DNA from: an uncultured Lachnospiraceae bacterium
GTDB lineage: Bacteria; Bacillota; Clostridia; Lachnospirales; Anaerotignaceae
Assembly: GCA_944380405.1 (NCBI GenBank)
Contig: CALWHO010000026.1
Location: forward strand, 1-39,594
DNA length: 39,594 bases
Direction of reading: 5' to 3'
Shown piece after piece: positions 25,163 to 33,840 of the stretch. A program made the position numbers and the translations under genes. The notes below the pieces were generated by a model. The model saw nothing but the letters and a program-made list of their open reading frames with translations, was not told the DNA's origin and searched no databases. Every line of letters starts with the position of its first letter. Positions within the stretch are counted from its first letter, which is position 1.

Positions 25163-26438
25163 ACTTAAACCCATTCTTACCAAGGACTTAGGCTGGAAAT
25201 TTATTTCCGTATTAATTGCTGTTTTCATGTGGTTTATAGTGCTTAATATAGAAAACCCTATTGAGTCAAGAACATTTTACAGCAATCTTACTGTTCAAAA
25301 CGAAAATGCAATACTTGACGGCGACAAAACAATAACAAACATAGACGAAATTGAAGATATGCAGATAAGAATACGCCTTAGAGGCAAAAGACTTACCCTT
25401 GACAGTCTTCAGCAGTCAAAAGAAGTTTCTGCATATATAGACCTTTCTACAATAGGCGAAAACTATAACGGAAATGAGGCAGTTGTGTCTGTTAAAGTTA
25501 AAATGCCGTCTATATCAGGTGAGGCTGTAAGTGTTGAATATATAAGCCCATCAACAGTCACATTAAAGGTTGATGACCTTGTGTCAAAAGAAATACCTGT
25601 TACACTTGAAGAAACAGGAGAAGTGGCAGCAAATAAGGCTGTTGGAAGTCTTACTGCAGAACCGGCAACTATAACAGTATTTGGCCCATCGGCAGATGTT
25701 GAAAAAGCATCAACTATTCATGGCGTAGTTGATGTAACAGGTCTTGAAGATGATAAAGATGTAGAGGTTACGCCTGCTGTGTATGATGCAGAAGGCAATG
25801 CAATGCCGGGCCTTATATTAAGTGACCCTACAATAAATGTATCTGTTGATATGAAAGATGTTAAAACTGTGCCTATAGAAGGCTATATATCAGGAGTGAC
25901 AACAGAAGGATATGTTGTTGAAAGCGTAAGCGCTCAGCCAAGCACAATAGATGTTATGGGTGAGGAAAGCGAACTTGAAAACTTTGATATGGTGCTTATA
26001 AATTCTGTAAATGTGTTTGGTCGTTACCAGACGTTTACAACAGATGTATATATATCTAATTACCTGCCTCAGGGTATAGATGTTAAAAAAGGCACTTCTG
26101 AAAAAGTACAGCTTACAGTTAATATAGGCAGACAAAGTGAAAAGGAATTTACATTTAACACAGATTCTATTGTGTTTGAGGGATACGACAGCTCGCTTTA
26201 TAATGTTCAGGTTCAGGAAGAAGAGCTTACTATGACAGTAAGCGGAAACAGGGAAAATATAGGAGCTTTTGACCCTTCAAGCCTTAAATATTCTGTAAAT
26301 TTAAGTGGTCTTGAAGAAGGAACCCATACAGTTGGGGTATTTTGCGAATTGCCTTATGGCATAGACTTTTATGGCGACATACCTATGGTTACTGTAAATA
26401 TTGTAAGCGTTAATGAGAATATGGAAGAAACAAACTAA
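25155..26438 (+). CDS. cdaR: YbbR-domain protein, CdaA regulator CdaR
   Basis: A 427-residue protein with one N-terminal membrane anchor (about 15-32, ending MWFIVLNIENP) and an extracytoplasmic part made of about four YbbR repeats, with recurring motifs such as KEIPVTLEETG and PSTVTLKVDD. YbbR/CdaR proteins bind CdaA through the membrane helix and tune c-di-AMP synthesis. The 8-bp overlap with cdaA supports equal expression. A terminator follows 4 bp after the stop. Confidence 0.93.
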   Translation: MNKLKPILTKDLGWKFISVLIAVFMWFIVLNIENPIESRTFYSNLTVQNENAILDGDKTITNIDEIEDMQIRIRLRGKRLTLDSLQQSKEVSAYIDLSTIGENYNGNEAVVSVKVKMPSISGEAVSVEYISPSTVTLKVDDLVSKEIPVTLEETGEVAANKAVGSLTAEPATITVFGPSADVEKASTIHGVVDVTGLEDDKDVEVTPAVYDAEGNAMPGLILSDPTINVSVDMKDVKTVPIEGYISGVTTEGYVVESVSAQPSTIDVMGEESELENFDMVLINSVNVFGRYQTFTTDVYISNYLPQGIDVKKGTSEKVQLTVNIGRQSEKEFTFNTDSIVFEGYDSSLYNVQVQEEELTMTVSGNRENIGAFDPSSLKYSVNLSGLEEGTHTVGVFCELPYGIDFYGDIPMVTVNIVSVNENMEETN

Positions 26439-26441
26439 AAA

Positions 26442-26467
26442 AAGCATGGCAAAAGCCATGCTTTTTT
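26442..26467 (+). terminator. Intrinsic terminator after cdaR
   Basis: GCATGGC (26444-26450), loop AAAA, GCCATGC (26455-26461), followed by TTTTTT and preceded by A residues that extend the stem. It closes the cdaA operon. Confidence 0.93.
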
Positions 26468-26543
26468 ACAATTAAAAATATATAAATGATAATTAAAAAT
26501 AATAAGGAAATATAGCGTATAGACTAATGGGGGAAAATATGAT

Positions 26544-26583
26544 ATAATCAATATGCACATATTTTTTGGAAATAATCAATATG
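26544..26583. repeat. Direct repeat ATAATCAATATG in the opu upstream region
   Basis: The 12-mer ATAATCAATATG occurs at 26544-26555 and 26572-26583, 28 bp apart. The first copy continues into an imperfect palindrome ATATG-CA-CATAT (26551-26562). It lies in the 307-bp AT-rich gap between the cdaR terminator and the transporter operon and may be an operator. The rest of that gap shows no gene. Confidence 0.4.
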
Positions 26584-26774
26584 TATTATATAAAATAGAA
26601 TATTTTGGAATAAAATGGAAGAATGCTTTTATTTTTACAGCAGAATAGAAACACTGATATTTTATTAAAATTTTTTTGATTTATTGAAATATTTTTCATC
26701 GGTTTTGATGTTTAAATTTCTGATATGTGCTGTTATGTTGTTTTGTAAATTAAATTAGTAAGGCAGGTGTTCAT

Positions 26775-27884
26775 ATGATTGAGTTTAAAAATGTTTCAAA
26801 AAAGTTTCAGGATAAGTCTGTTATTGAAGACATAAATTTTGTTATTAATGACGGAGAGTTTGTTGTGCTTTTGGGCGAAAGTGGCTGCGGAAAAACAACA
26901 ACACTTAAAATGATTAATAAACTTATACTTCCTTCTTCAGGCACTATAGAAATTAACGGAAAAGACATATCAAAAATGAATACTATAAGCCTTAGAAGAA
27001 GAATGGGCTATGTAATACAGCATATAGGTCTTTTTCCTCATATGACCATACGAGAAAACATAAGCGTTATTGCAAACCTTAATTTTAAAGACAAAGAAAA
27101 AATTGAGGAAACAGCATACAGACTTATGAAAATGGTTAACCTTGACCCAGATACATATATGGATGTATATCCATCTGAAATGAGTGGCGGTCAGCAGCAA
27201 AGAGCCGGTGTTGTAAGAGCATTTATGGCAGAGCCTGAAATAGTTCTTATGGACGAACCTTTCTCTGCCCTTGACCCTATAACAAGAACACAGATACAGG
27301 CATCTCTTATAGACATGCAGTCAGCATTAAAGCGTACAATAGTGTTTGTTACCCATGATATGGACGAGGCTATTCGTCTTGCAGACAGGATTTGTATTAT
27401 GGACAAAGGCAAAATAGTGCAGTTTGATACGCCTGAAAACATACTTAAAAATCCAGCAAATGACTTTGTAAGTAATTTTATAGGTCCTAAGAGAATTTGG
27501 ACTTCTCCAGAGTTTATAAAAACAAGGGATATTATGATTTCAGACCCTGTATGCTGCCATCCTAAGATGCCTCTTTTCAAATGTGTTGAAATTATGGGCA
27601 GAAGACGTGTAGATACACTTGTAATTACAGACCAGTACAAGAGAATGTACGGCGTTCTTTTTGCAGAGCAGCTTATAGGCGGCTATGACGGTCATCAGGC
27701 AGTGGAGACTATTATGGAAAAGAAGTTTACATCAGTATCTCCTGATAGCTCCATAGTAGACCTTTTAACTCTTTTTGATGAGCATCATCTTTCAACACTT
27801 CCAGTTGTTAACTCACAGGGTATTATTGAAGGGCTTATAACAAGAAGTACTCTTATCAATACTCTCAGCAGACAGTTTATCTAA
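26775..27884 (+). CDS. Quaternary-amine-type ABC transporter ATP-binding protein with CBS domains
   Basis: A 369-residue ABC ATPase of the OpuCA/OpuBA/ProV type: Walker A GESGCGKTT, Q-loop YVIQHIGLFPHM, signature MSGGQQQR, Walker B VLMDEPFSALDP, switch His in VTHDMDEA. Two CBS domains fill residues about 255-369 (RDIMISDP, RRVDTLVITD, STLPVVN). In Listeria and Staphylococcus OpuC, the CBS domains bind c-di-AMP and shut off carnitine uptake; the same control here is an inference strengthened by the neighbouring cdaA. The substrate may be glycine betaine, choline, carnitine or ergothioneine. Confidence 0.9.
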   Translation: MIEFKNVSKKFQDKSVIEDINFVINDGEFVVLLGESGCGKTTTLKMINKLILPSSGTIEINGKDISKMNTISLRRRMGYVIQHIGLFPHMTIRENISVIANLNFKDKEKIEETAYRLMKMVNLDPDTYMDVYPSEMSGGQQQRAGVVRAFMAEPEIVLMDEPFSALDPITRTQIQASLIDMQSALKRTIVFVTHDMDEAIRLADRICIMDKGKIVQFDTPENILKNPANDFVSNFIGPKRIWTSPEFIKTRDIMISDPVCCHPKMPLFKCVEIMGRRRVDTLVITDQYKRMYGVLFAEQLIGGYDGHQAVETIMEKKFTSVSPDSSIVDLLTLFDEHHLSTLPVVNSQGIIEGLITRSTLINTLSRQFI

Positions 27885-27908
27885 GAGTAATGAAAGGAGG
27901 AAATGTTT

Positions 27909-29483
27909 ATGACAGAATTTTTTAATTATATGGTAGCTTCAAGGGCTGAGGTACTTGGGTTATTTTTTGACCATATTCAGCTTACAGTTATGGCACTTTT
28001 AGTTGCCATACTTATAGGCATACCTCTTGGTATACTTATTTCTTATGTAAAACCGGCAGGAAAGCCTGTTATGGCATTTGCAAACCTCGTTCAGGCAATA
28101 CCAAGTATGGCTCTTTTGGGTCTTGCAATACCTTTTCTTGGTATAGGTACAAAGCCAGCAGTTTTCCTTGTTGTTATATATTCTCTTTTGCCTATTATTA
28201 AAAATACATATGCAGGCCTTATGAATATTGATAAACAGACCCTTGAGGCAGCAGAAGGCATAGGCTTTACAAAATGGCAGATACTTTTTAAGGTACGAGT
28301 GCCTATGGCACTTCCTGTTATAATGGCAGGTGTTAGAATTTCAGCCGTTTCAGCAGTAGGTCTTATGACCCTTGCAGCTTTTATAGGCGGTGGCGGTCTT
28401 GGCTCACTTGTATATGCCGGTATTCGTACAGTTGATAATACAAAGATACTTGCCGGTGCTATACCTGCATGTATACTTGCTCTTTTGGTAGACAGAATAT
28501 TTGCTGCTGTTGAAACAATAGTAACTCCTTTAAGCCTTATGGTTGGAGGTACTAAGCAGGAAAGAATTAAAAGAAAGAAAAGGGACAAAATTGTTGCTCT
28601 TGTATCTGTAATACTTGTTGCAGCCCTTGGCGGTGTAAGCGTTGCTGCACCTAAAAATAACGCAGACATTGTAATAGGCAGTATGGACTTTTCTGAAAAC
28701 GAAATATTTGCTTATATGCTTGCAGAGTCCATAGAAACAGACCTTGGAATAAGCGTTGAAACTATTATGGACTTAGGCGGCTCTTCAATATGCTTCTCTT
28801 CAATACAGACAGGTGATATTGATGGCTATGTGGAATACACAGGTACAGCCTATGTAAGTATACTTAAGCAGGAAGCCATTTCCGATGTTGAAAAGGTTTA
28901 TGAGGATACAAAATCAGGTCTTAAGGAGCTTTATGACCTTGATGTACTTTCATCACTTAATGTAAATAATACATTTACACTTTCTACAACAAAGGAAATA
29001 GCCGAAAAGTATGGTCTTGAAAAAATAAGCGATATATCAAAAGTAAATGGTCAGCTTAGAGCCGTAACTACTATTACATTTATAAACAGAGAAGACGGAC
29101 TTCCAGCTGTTAAGGATATGTATAATATAACATTTGCTTCAGAGTCAGGCGTTGACGGTGCACCGAGATATACTGCTCTTTTAAATGGTGAGGGCGATGT
29201 TATAGATGCTTACTCAACAGATGGTCTTTTAAAGAAATTTGACCTTGTTGTTCTTGAAGACGATAAGGGCGTATTCCCTCCATATTACGCAGTGCCAGTT
29301 TTCAGAAGCGAAGTAATGGAAGAATACCCAGAAATAGCTACTATAGCTGAAGACTTAGCTTCTGTACTTTCAACAGAAAAAATGCTTGAGCTTAACTACC
29401 TTGTAGACGAAGAAGGTCAGGATGCAGCAGAGGTTGCACATAACTTCCTTATGGAAAACCTTCCTCAGTATGCAGCAAAATAA
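27909..29483 (+). CDS. Fused permease and substrate-binding protein of a quaternary-amine/ergothioneine-type ABC transporter
   Basis: A 524-residue fusion. Residues about 1-215 form a BPD-type permease with five to six helices and the coupling loop EAAEGIGFTKWQILFKVRVP. A linker rich in Lys/Arg is followed by one more hydrophobic segment (about 223-243) that anchors an OpuAC-type binding domain (about 250-520; ADIVIGSMDFSENEIFAYM, VEYTGTAYVS). The same fusion occurs in OpuB/C-like and EgtUBC importers. I start it at the ATG at 27909 (GGAGG eight bases upstream). It follows its ATPase by 24 bp; the two genes make a complete importer. Confidence 0.92.
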   Translation: MTEFFNYMVASRAEVLGLFFDHIQLTVMALLVAILIGIPLGILISYVKPAGKPVMAFANLVQAIPSMALLGLAIPFLGIGTKPAVFLVVIYSLLPIIKNTYAGLMNIDKQTLEAAEGIGFTKWQILFKVRVPMALPVIMAGVRISAVSAVGLMTLAAFIGGGGLGSLVYAGIRTVDNTKILAGAIPACILALLVDRIFAAVETIVTPLSLMVGGTKQERIKRKKRDKIVALVSVILVAALGGVSVAAPKNNADIVIGSMDFSENEIFAYMLAESIETDLGISVETIMDLGGSSICFSSIQTGDIDGYVEYTGTAYVSILKQEAISDVEKVYEDTKSGLKELYDLDVLSSLNVNNTFTLSTTKEIAEKYGLEKISDISKVNGQLRAVTTITFINREDGLPAVKDMYNITFASESGVDGAPRYTALLNGEGDVIDAYSTDGLLKKFDLVVLEDDKGVFPPYYAVPVFRSEVMEEYPEIATIAEDLASVLSTEKMLELNYLVDEEGQDAAEVAHNFLMENLPQYAAK

Positions 29484-29491
29484 TACCATTT

Positions 29492-29805
29492 CGTCAAAGG
29501 CTCATTCCATTCAAGCCTTTGACGAGCAGACACAAGTATAAAGCACATGGTCAGCACTTTTCTTCGAAAAGTCAGCTTCGCTGACCCGCACATCTTTGCG
29601 GGTGCCAAGTTCCATGGGAGAACCCGACGAAAAAGGGCGAATGGGGTTTCATTATGAAACCCCATTCGTTTTGCCACAGGCAAAATTCCGAAGCTAAAAA
29701 GCCTTGAAACTCTCTGTCGGCATTTTCCTTCGGAAAACGGCTTCGCCGCCTTAGTTCGTCAGGTGCTTTGCTTTTTCTCGTCGGAAGTAAATTCCGCAGT
29801 ATATA
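29492..29805. repeat. Hairpin-rich dispersed repeat, copy 1 (long form)
   Basis: This 300-bp non-coding stretch is more GC-rich than its surroundings and is packed with short hairpins: CGTCAAAGGCT/AGCCTTTGACG (29492-29524), CTTTTCTTCGAAAAG, GTCAGCTTCGCTGAC, CCGCACATCTTTGCGG, and a 13-bp stem at 29638-29668. Three segments recur in the same order at 39118-39181: AAGTTCC(T)ATGG, AAAGCCTTGAAACT (29698-29711) and CTCGTCGGAAGT-ATTCCG (29777-29796). It may also end the transporter transcript. Open frames across it look like translated hairpins, not genes. Confidence 0.7.
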
Positions 29806-29836
29806 TAATTTTAAAAAATAGGTTTTTTGCAGTCTA

Positions 29837-29866
29837 AAAGCCACCCATATGGGTGGCTTTGATTTT
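29837..29866. terminator. Bidirectional terminator with perfect 24-bp palindrome
   Basis: AAAGCCACCCAT/ATGGGTGGCTTT at 29837-29860 is a perfect palindrome with T-rich flanks on both strands. It ends the minus-strand EamA gene. Confidence 0.85.
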
Positions 29867-29867
29867 T

Positions 29868-30920
29868 TTAAGCTAAATGTACATGATTATGGTCGTTTAA
29901 GTTACTGTGTGTATGGCTATGGTCATCAGAATTATTTTTGTGTATGTGTATATGGCTATGAACATGTGTATGCTCATGGGTATGGGTTACATTACCATGA
30001 CTGTGTTCATGGCTATGGCTGTGCTGGTGCTGGTGATTATGCTGCAAAGATATAGTGTCTTTAACCATCATTATTGTGCTTATAATCATAATTGTTAAAG
30101 CTATATAAAACTGAAAGGCAGGTCTTTCGCCTACTATAATTATGCTAAATATTACAGCCCAAAATGGCGATATTGAATAATAAGCACTTGTTTTGGCAGC
30201 ACCTAAATCCTTTTGTGCCATAATATAAAAATTTATGCTTAAGCCGTATGATATAAAGCCTAATATAAGCACAGATATAATCCAAATAATATCTGGTATA
30301 GCTTCGCCTGTTATTAAAGCTATTATTAAACTGCCTAAGCCTGAAAAACAGCCCTTTATAATTACAATTTCTTGGGAACTTTTGTTGCTGAGCATTTTTG
30401 TGCAGTTGTTTTCAAATCCCCAACATATACAAGCCATTATAACAAGCAAAGAACCTGTGTTAAATGTAAATGCACCTTTTCCTTCAAATGAAAGTATAAT
30501 GCTGGAAATAGTTACAAGTATTATGGCGATAAAAAGCCTTTTTGAAATTACTTCTTTAAATATAATAAAAGCAATTAAAGATGTGGCAACAATTTCAAAG
30601 TTATTTAGCAAAGAAACATTGGCTGAAGTTGTTTTGGCAATACCAAACATTAAAAATATAGGTGCTGCAATATCAAGCACTACCATGGCTATTGTATAAG
30701 GCAGTTCTTTTTTTGTTAGAGGCTCTTTATGGTACGGTTTTCCAAAAGCACTGCTTAAAAGAGTGCTTATAAACATTCCTATACCTGCACCAATATAAAG
30801 AAAAGCTGCCATCATAGTTGCACTTACATGATTTAGCAGTATTTTTGATAATGGTATGTTTATGGCATATAAAGCTGCTGCCAAAACAGCAAAAAAAGTA
30901 GCAACATTTTTTGTTTTCAT
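29868..30920 (-). CDS. EamA/DMT-family transporter with histidine-rich C-terminal tail
   Basis: A 350-residue membrane protein with about ten predicted helices (two EamA repeats, roughly residues 5-145 and 155-290; PLSKILLNHVSATMMAAFLYIGAG at the start of the first). Drug/metabolite transporters of this family export amino acids, metabolites or other small molecules. What is odd is the last ~57 residues: 22 histidines in alternating patterns such as HSHSHEHSH and HVHSHIHIH, as seen on zinc, nickel and cobalt handling proteins. The tail suggests metal binding at the membrane. The ATG has AGGGATGA upstream. It is transcribed alone. Confidence 0.87.
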   Translation of the reverse strand: MKTKNVATFFAVLAAALYAINIPLSKILLNHVSATMMAAFLYIGAGIGMFISTLLSSAFGKPYHKEPLTKKELPYTIAMVVLDIAAPIFLMFGIAKTTSANVSLLNNFEIVATSLIAFIIFKEVISKRLFIAIILVTISSIILSFEGKGAFTFNTGSLLVIMACICWGFENNCTKMLSNKSSQEIVIIKGCFSGLGSLIIALITGEAIPDIIWIISVLILGFISYGLSINFYIMAQKDLGAAKTSAYYSISPFWAVIFSIIIVGERPAFQFYIALTIMIISTIMMVKDTISLQHNHQHQHSHSHEHSHGNVTHTHEHTHVHSHIHIHKNNSDDHSHTHSNLNDHNHVHLA

Positions 30921-30998
30921 TATAAATCATCCCTATAATAATATAATTAATGGCATTATTATATCATGACAAAATTATGTTTTAAATACAATAAAAAA

Positions 30999-31025
30999 AC
31001 GGCAGAATATAAATTCTGCCGTAAT
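30999..31025. terminator. Terminator after glycerol dehydrogenase
   Basis: ACGGCAGAAT (30999-31008) pairs with ATTCTGCCGT (31013-31022). On the minus strand the stem is followed by TTTTTTAT, ending the gldA transcript. Confidence 0.88.
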
Positions 31026-31036
31026 TTATTAAATAA

Positions 31037-32134
31037 TTATTCACCAAGGAAATAGTGACCATAAGCGTCTGCTGCCATAATAGCTGCATATACTTTTTCT
31101 GGTGTAACTTCAAATGGCATGTTGTGAAGTGTGTCGTTTTCTGCACAAGCAGCTTCTGCAACAGCCATGATTTTTTCTTTTGTAATTTCTTTTACGCCAA
31201 GTTCGCCAAGTGTTACAGGAAGACCTACTTCTATGCAGAATGAAATTATGTCTTCAAGTTCTTCTGCTGAAACATCTTCAAGTACAAGCTGTGCTATTGT
31301 ACCGAAAGCAACTTTTTCACCATGGTACATGTGGTGGCATTCTTCAAGTACTGTAAGACCGTTATGGATAGCGTGAGCGCCTGCAAGACCAGCACTTTCA
31401 AAGCCTATACCTGATAAAAGTGTGTTAGCTTCAATTATTTTTTCAACAGCTGGTGTGCATACGCCTGCTTCAAGAGCACATTTTGCTTTAATGCCTTCTT
31501 CCATAAGTGTGTCAAAACAAAGTTTTGCAAGTGCCATGGCAGCTTCTGTGCTTTTGCCGCCTGCGCATGATGTAGCATCTGAATTTTTGCAGGCTCTTGC
31601 TTCAAAATATGTTGCAAGGGCATCACCAATACCTGCTACTGTAAGACGAACAGGTGAAGCAGCAATTATTTCTGTGTCCATAAGAACAAGGTTAGGGTTT
31701 GCTGGAAGGAAGAGGTATTCTTCAAATACACCTTCGTCTGTGTAAATAACCGATAAAGCACTGCAAGGAGCGTCAGTTGAAGCTATTGTAGGGCAGATAA
31801 CAACAGGTGTTTTCTGGTAGTAAGCAGCAGCCTTTGCTGTGTCGAAAATCTTACCGCCGCCGATACCGATAATCATATCGCAGCCCTTTTCTTCCATAAT
31901 TTTCATAATACGGTTAATTTCATTTTTTGAGCATTCGCCATTGAAATAATCAAATGCAAATGAAACGCCTGTATCTTTAAAGCTTTCTTCGATTTCAGTG
32001 CCTATTCTCTTGTAGCCGCCTGCACTTATTAATATAAGTGCGTTTTTGCCATAAGAAGCAGCGTATGAACCTAATTTTTTCATTTCGCCTGCACCCTGAA
32101 CATATTTGCTTGGGCTGATTAAAATTTTTGCCAT
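31037..32134 (-). CDS. gldA: Glycerol dehydrogenase
   Basis: A 365-residue NAD-dependent glycerol dehydrogenase of normal length. NAD binding shows GIGGGKIFDTAKA and PTIASTDAPCSALSVIY. The zinc site is complete: Asp in GIGDALATYFEA, His in GAHAIHNGL and His in MYHGEKVAFG. It oxidises glycerol to dihydroxyacetone or runs in reverse in fermentation; some members act on related diols. The start has TAAGGAGGAAA upstream. It lies 96 bp downstream of proC on the same strand, possibly as its own unit. Confidence 0.94.
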   Translation of the reverse strand: MAKILISPSKYVQGAGEMKKLGSYAASYGKNALILISAGGYKRIGTEIEESFKDTGVSFAFDYFNGECSKNEINRIMKIMEEKGCDMIIGIGGGKIFDTAKAAAYYQKTPVVICPTIASTDAPCSALSVIYTDEGVFEEYLFLPANPNLVLMDTEIIAASPVRLTVAGIGDALATYFEARACKNSDATSCAGGKSTEAAMALAKLCFDTLMEEGIKAKCALEAGVCTPAVEKIIEANTLLSGIGFESAGLAGAHAIHNGLTVLEECHHMYHGEKVAFGTIAQLVLEDVSAEELEDIISFCIEVGLPVTLGELGVKEITKEKIMAVAEAACAENDTLHNMPFEVTPEKVYAAIMAADAYGHYFLGE

Positions 32135-32230
32135 AGTTTATTTCCTCCTTAATATTATATAGACATATTTTGACTCTACTCTTACGTTAGTATTATGTAA
32201 GAATAAAAAACTATTCAATAATATAGACAG

Positions 32231-33037
32231 TTATTTTTTGTTTTGTATAAATTTATCCTTTGCCAAAACAGCATCAAAAGCTCTGAAAACTGTGTTTTGG
32301 AATCCTTTTTCCTCAAGGGCATATATGCCTTCTATTGTTGTGCCGCCAGGTGAGCAAACCATGTCTGCCATTTCAAGAGGATGTATGCCGCTTTCCAGAA
32401 CCATTTTTGCACTGCCCATAGTTGTCTGGGCTGCAAATTCAAGAGCCTGAGCTTTAGGCATGCCTGCTCTTTGAGCTGCTCTTGCAAGAGAGTCTATGTA
32501 CATATACACAAATGCTGGTGATGAGCCGGCAACAACGCCGAATATGCTAAACATGCTTTCTGGTATCTCTGTTATAGATCCTACAGAAGAGAAAAGCTCT
32601 TCAACAATTTTTTTCTCGTCGTCAGTTACGTTTTTGTTTACGCAGTAACCGCTAGTTGAGCAAAGCACCTTTGCATTTATATTTGGCATTACTCTTACTA
32701 TTGCCTGATCTTCACCAAGACCTTTTTCAAGAAAATCTATTGTTTTGCCAACAGCTATTGATATTATAAGGTGTTTTCTTGACTGAAGGTCTAACTTAAT
32801 ACTGCCCATAAGACCTGTAAGAACCTGCGGCTTAACTGCAAGTATAATTACGTCAGAAGACTCTATAAGCTCTGACTGGCTTTTGCAAACCTTTACACCG
32901 CATTCATCAGCAAGCTTTTGTGATTTTGCTTCTGTTATGTTGTATACATTTATTGAAGAGCCTTTAAAACCGCCCTTAACCATTCCTCTTATAATAGCCC
33001 CTGCCATATTTCCAGCACCTAAAAAGCCGTATATCAT
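32231..33037 (-). CDS. proC: Pyrroline-5-carboxylate reductase
   Basis: A 268-residue reductase with the N-terminal dinucleotide fold (YGFLGAGNMAGAIIRGM), VKPQVL, the segment VRVMPNINAKV, and the C-terminal domain ending in the signature VCSPGGTTIEGIYALEE. It reduces 1-pyrroline-5-carboxylate to L-proline with NAD(P)H in the cytoplasm. I start it at the ATG at 33037, preceded by AAAGGAG; an upstream in-frame ATG 24 codons earlier adds non-homologous residues. It is divergent from the Stn-like operon. Confidence 0.95.
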   Translation of the reverse strand: MIYGFLGAGNMAGAIIRGMVKGGFKGSSINVYNITEAKSQKLADECGVKVCKSQSELIESSDVIILAVKPQVLTGLMGSIKLDLQSRKHLIISIAVGKTIDFLEKGLGEDQAIVRVMPNINAKVLCSTSGYCVNKNVTDDEKKIVEELFSSVGSITEIPESMFSIFGVVAGSSPAFVYMYIDSLARAAQRAGMPKAQALEFAAQTTMGSAKMVLESGIHPLEMADMVCSPGGTTIEGIYALEEKGFQNTVFRAFDAVLAKDKFIQNKK

Positions 33038-33188
33038 ATCAAGAACTCCTTTCGTGAATGTCATTATATTAACAATCAAAATTTTATCAGGTATTGAATT
33101 TTTATTCAATGTTAATTATGTAAGAAAAAAAGACATAAAAATATACAAAATTTGTAGGACAATTTATGGCTTATAACGCTTCTTTCAG

Positions 33189-33217
33189 TTGAATTTAAAT
33201 TTTGGCTATGATAAAAT
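33189..33217 (+). promoter_or_regulatory. Predicted promoter of the NuoEFG-like operon
   Basis: TTGAAT (33189-33194) and TAAAAT (33212-33217) are 17 bp apart, about 90 bp upstream of the first gene. No sigma-54 element was seen here. Confidence 0.55.
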
Positions 33218-33309
33218 ATTAAAATGAGAGAATTATAGGGGTAAAAGATTTAATCTCTTTTGGTGGTTTTAAATCAAAAAAAAGTATAAATGAAAAGGAG
33301 TTGTTTTAG

Positions 33310-33840
33310 ATGAGTAGCTGCTGCAATTGTGCGCAGGCTAGCGCAGAGGCTTTGCAAAAAGCCGGAATTGATGTAACACTTCTTCAGCCTACACTTGATA
33401 AGTATGGTGCTGTGGAGGGCAGTCTTATTACAATTTTGCAAAATGCTCAGGAGATATATGGCTATCTTCCTATAGAGCTTCTTAACTACATTGCAATTAA
33501 AACTGGCAATAAACCAGCTAAGGTATTGGGCGTAGCTACATTTTATGCACAGTTTAGACTTCAGCCTGTAGGCAAGTATCTTATTATGCTTTGCCAGGGT
33601 ACAGCATGCCATGTAAATGGTAGTGAAGCTATAGAAACAGCTATTTGTGAGGAGCTTGGAGTTAAAGAGGGAGAAACAACACCAGACGGTCTTTTTACTC
33701 TTAACAACGTGGCTTGTCTTGGCTGCTGTTCACTTTCACCTGTTATGATGATAAACGGTGAAACATACGGTTCTCTTACACCAGCTAAGGCTAAATCTAT
33801 AATTGCTGATTTAAGAGCAAAGGAGGCTGAAGGCAAATGA
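33310..33840 (+). CDS. NuoE/HydC-like [2Fe-2S] subunit
   Basis: A 176-residue thioredoxin-like ferredoxin of the NuoE/HydC family. Four cysteines bind the [2Fe-2S] cluster: two in MLCQGTACHVNG and two in NNVACLGCCSLSP. A helical N-terminal part (YGAVEGSLITILQNAQEIYGYLP) is typical. An additional CCNCAQA motif at the extreme N-terminus is unusual. In bifurcating hydrogenases and Stn/NfnABC complexes this subunit sits beside the NuoF-like flavoprotein. Its stop overlaps the next start (ATGA). The ribosome-binding site is AAAAGGAG. Confidence 0.93.
   Translation: MSSCCNCAQASAEALQKAGIDVTLLQPTLDKYGAVEGSLITILQNAQEIYGYLPIELLNYIAIKTGNKPAKVLGVATFYAQFRLQPVGKYLIMLCQGTACHVNGSEAIETAICEELGVKEGETTPDGLFTLNNVACLGCCSLSPVMMINGETYGSLTPAKAKSIIADLRAKEAEGK

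Noticed and set aside
29572-29844. 90-codon minus-strand frame over the hairpin region
   Set aside because: It is a translation of repeated hairpins, lacks a ribosome-binding site and covers the dispersed repeat.
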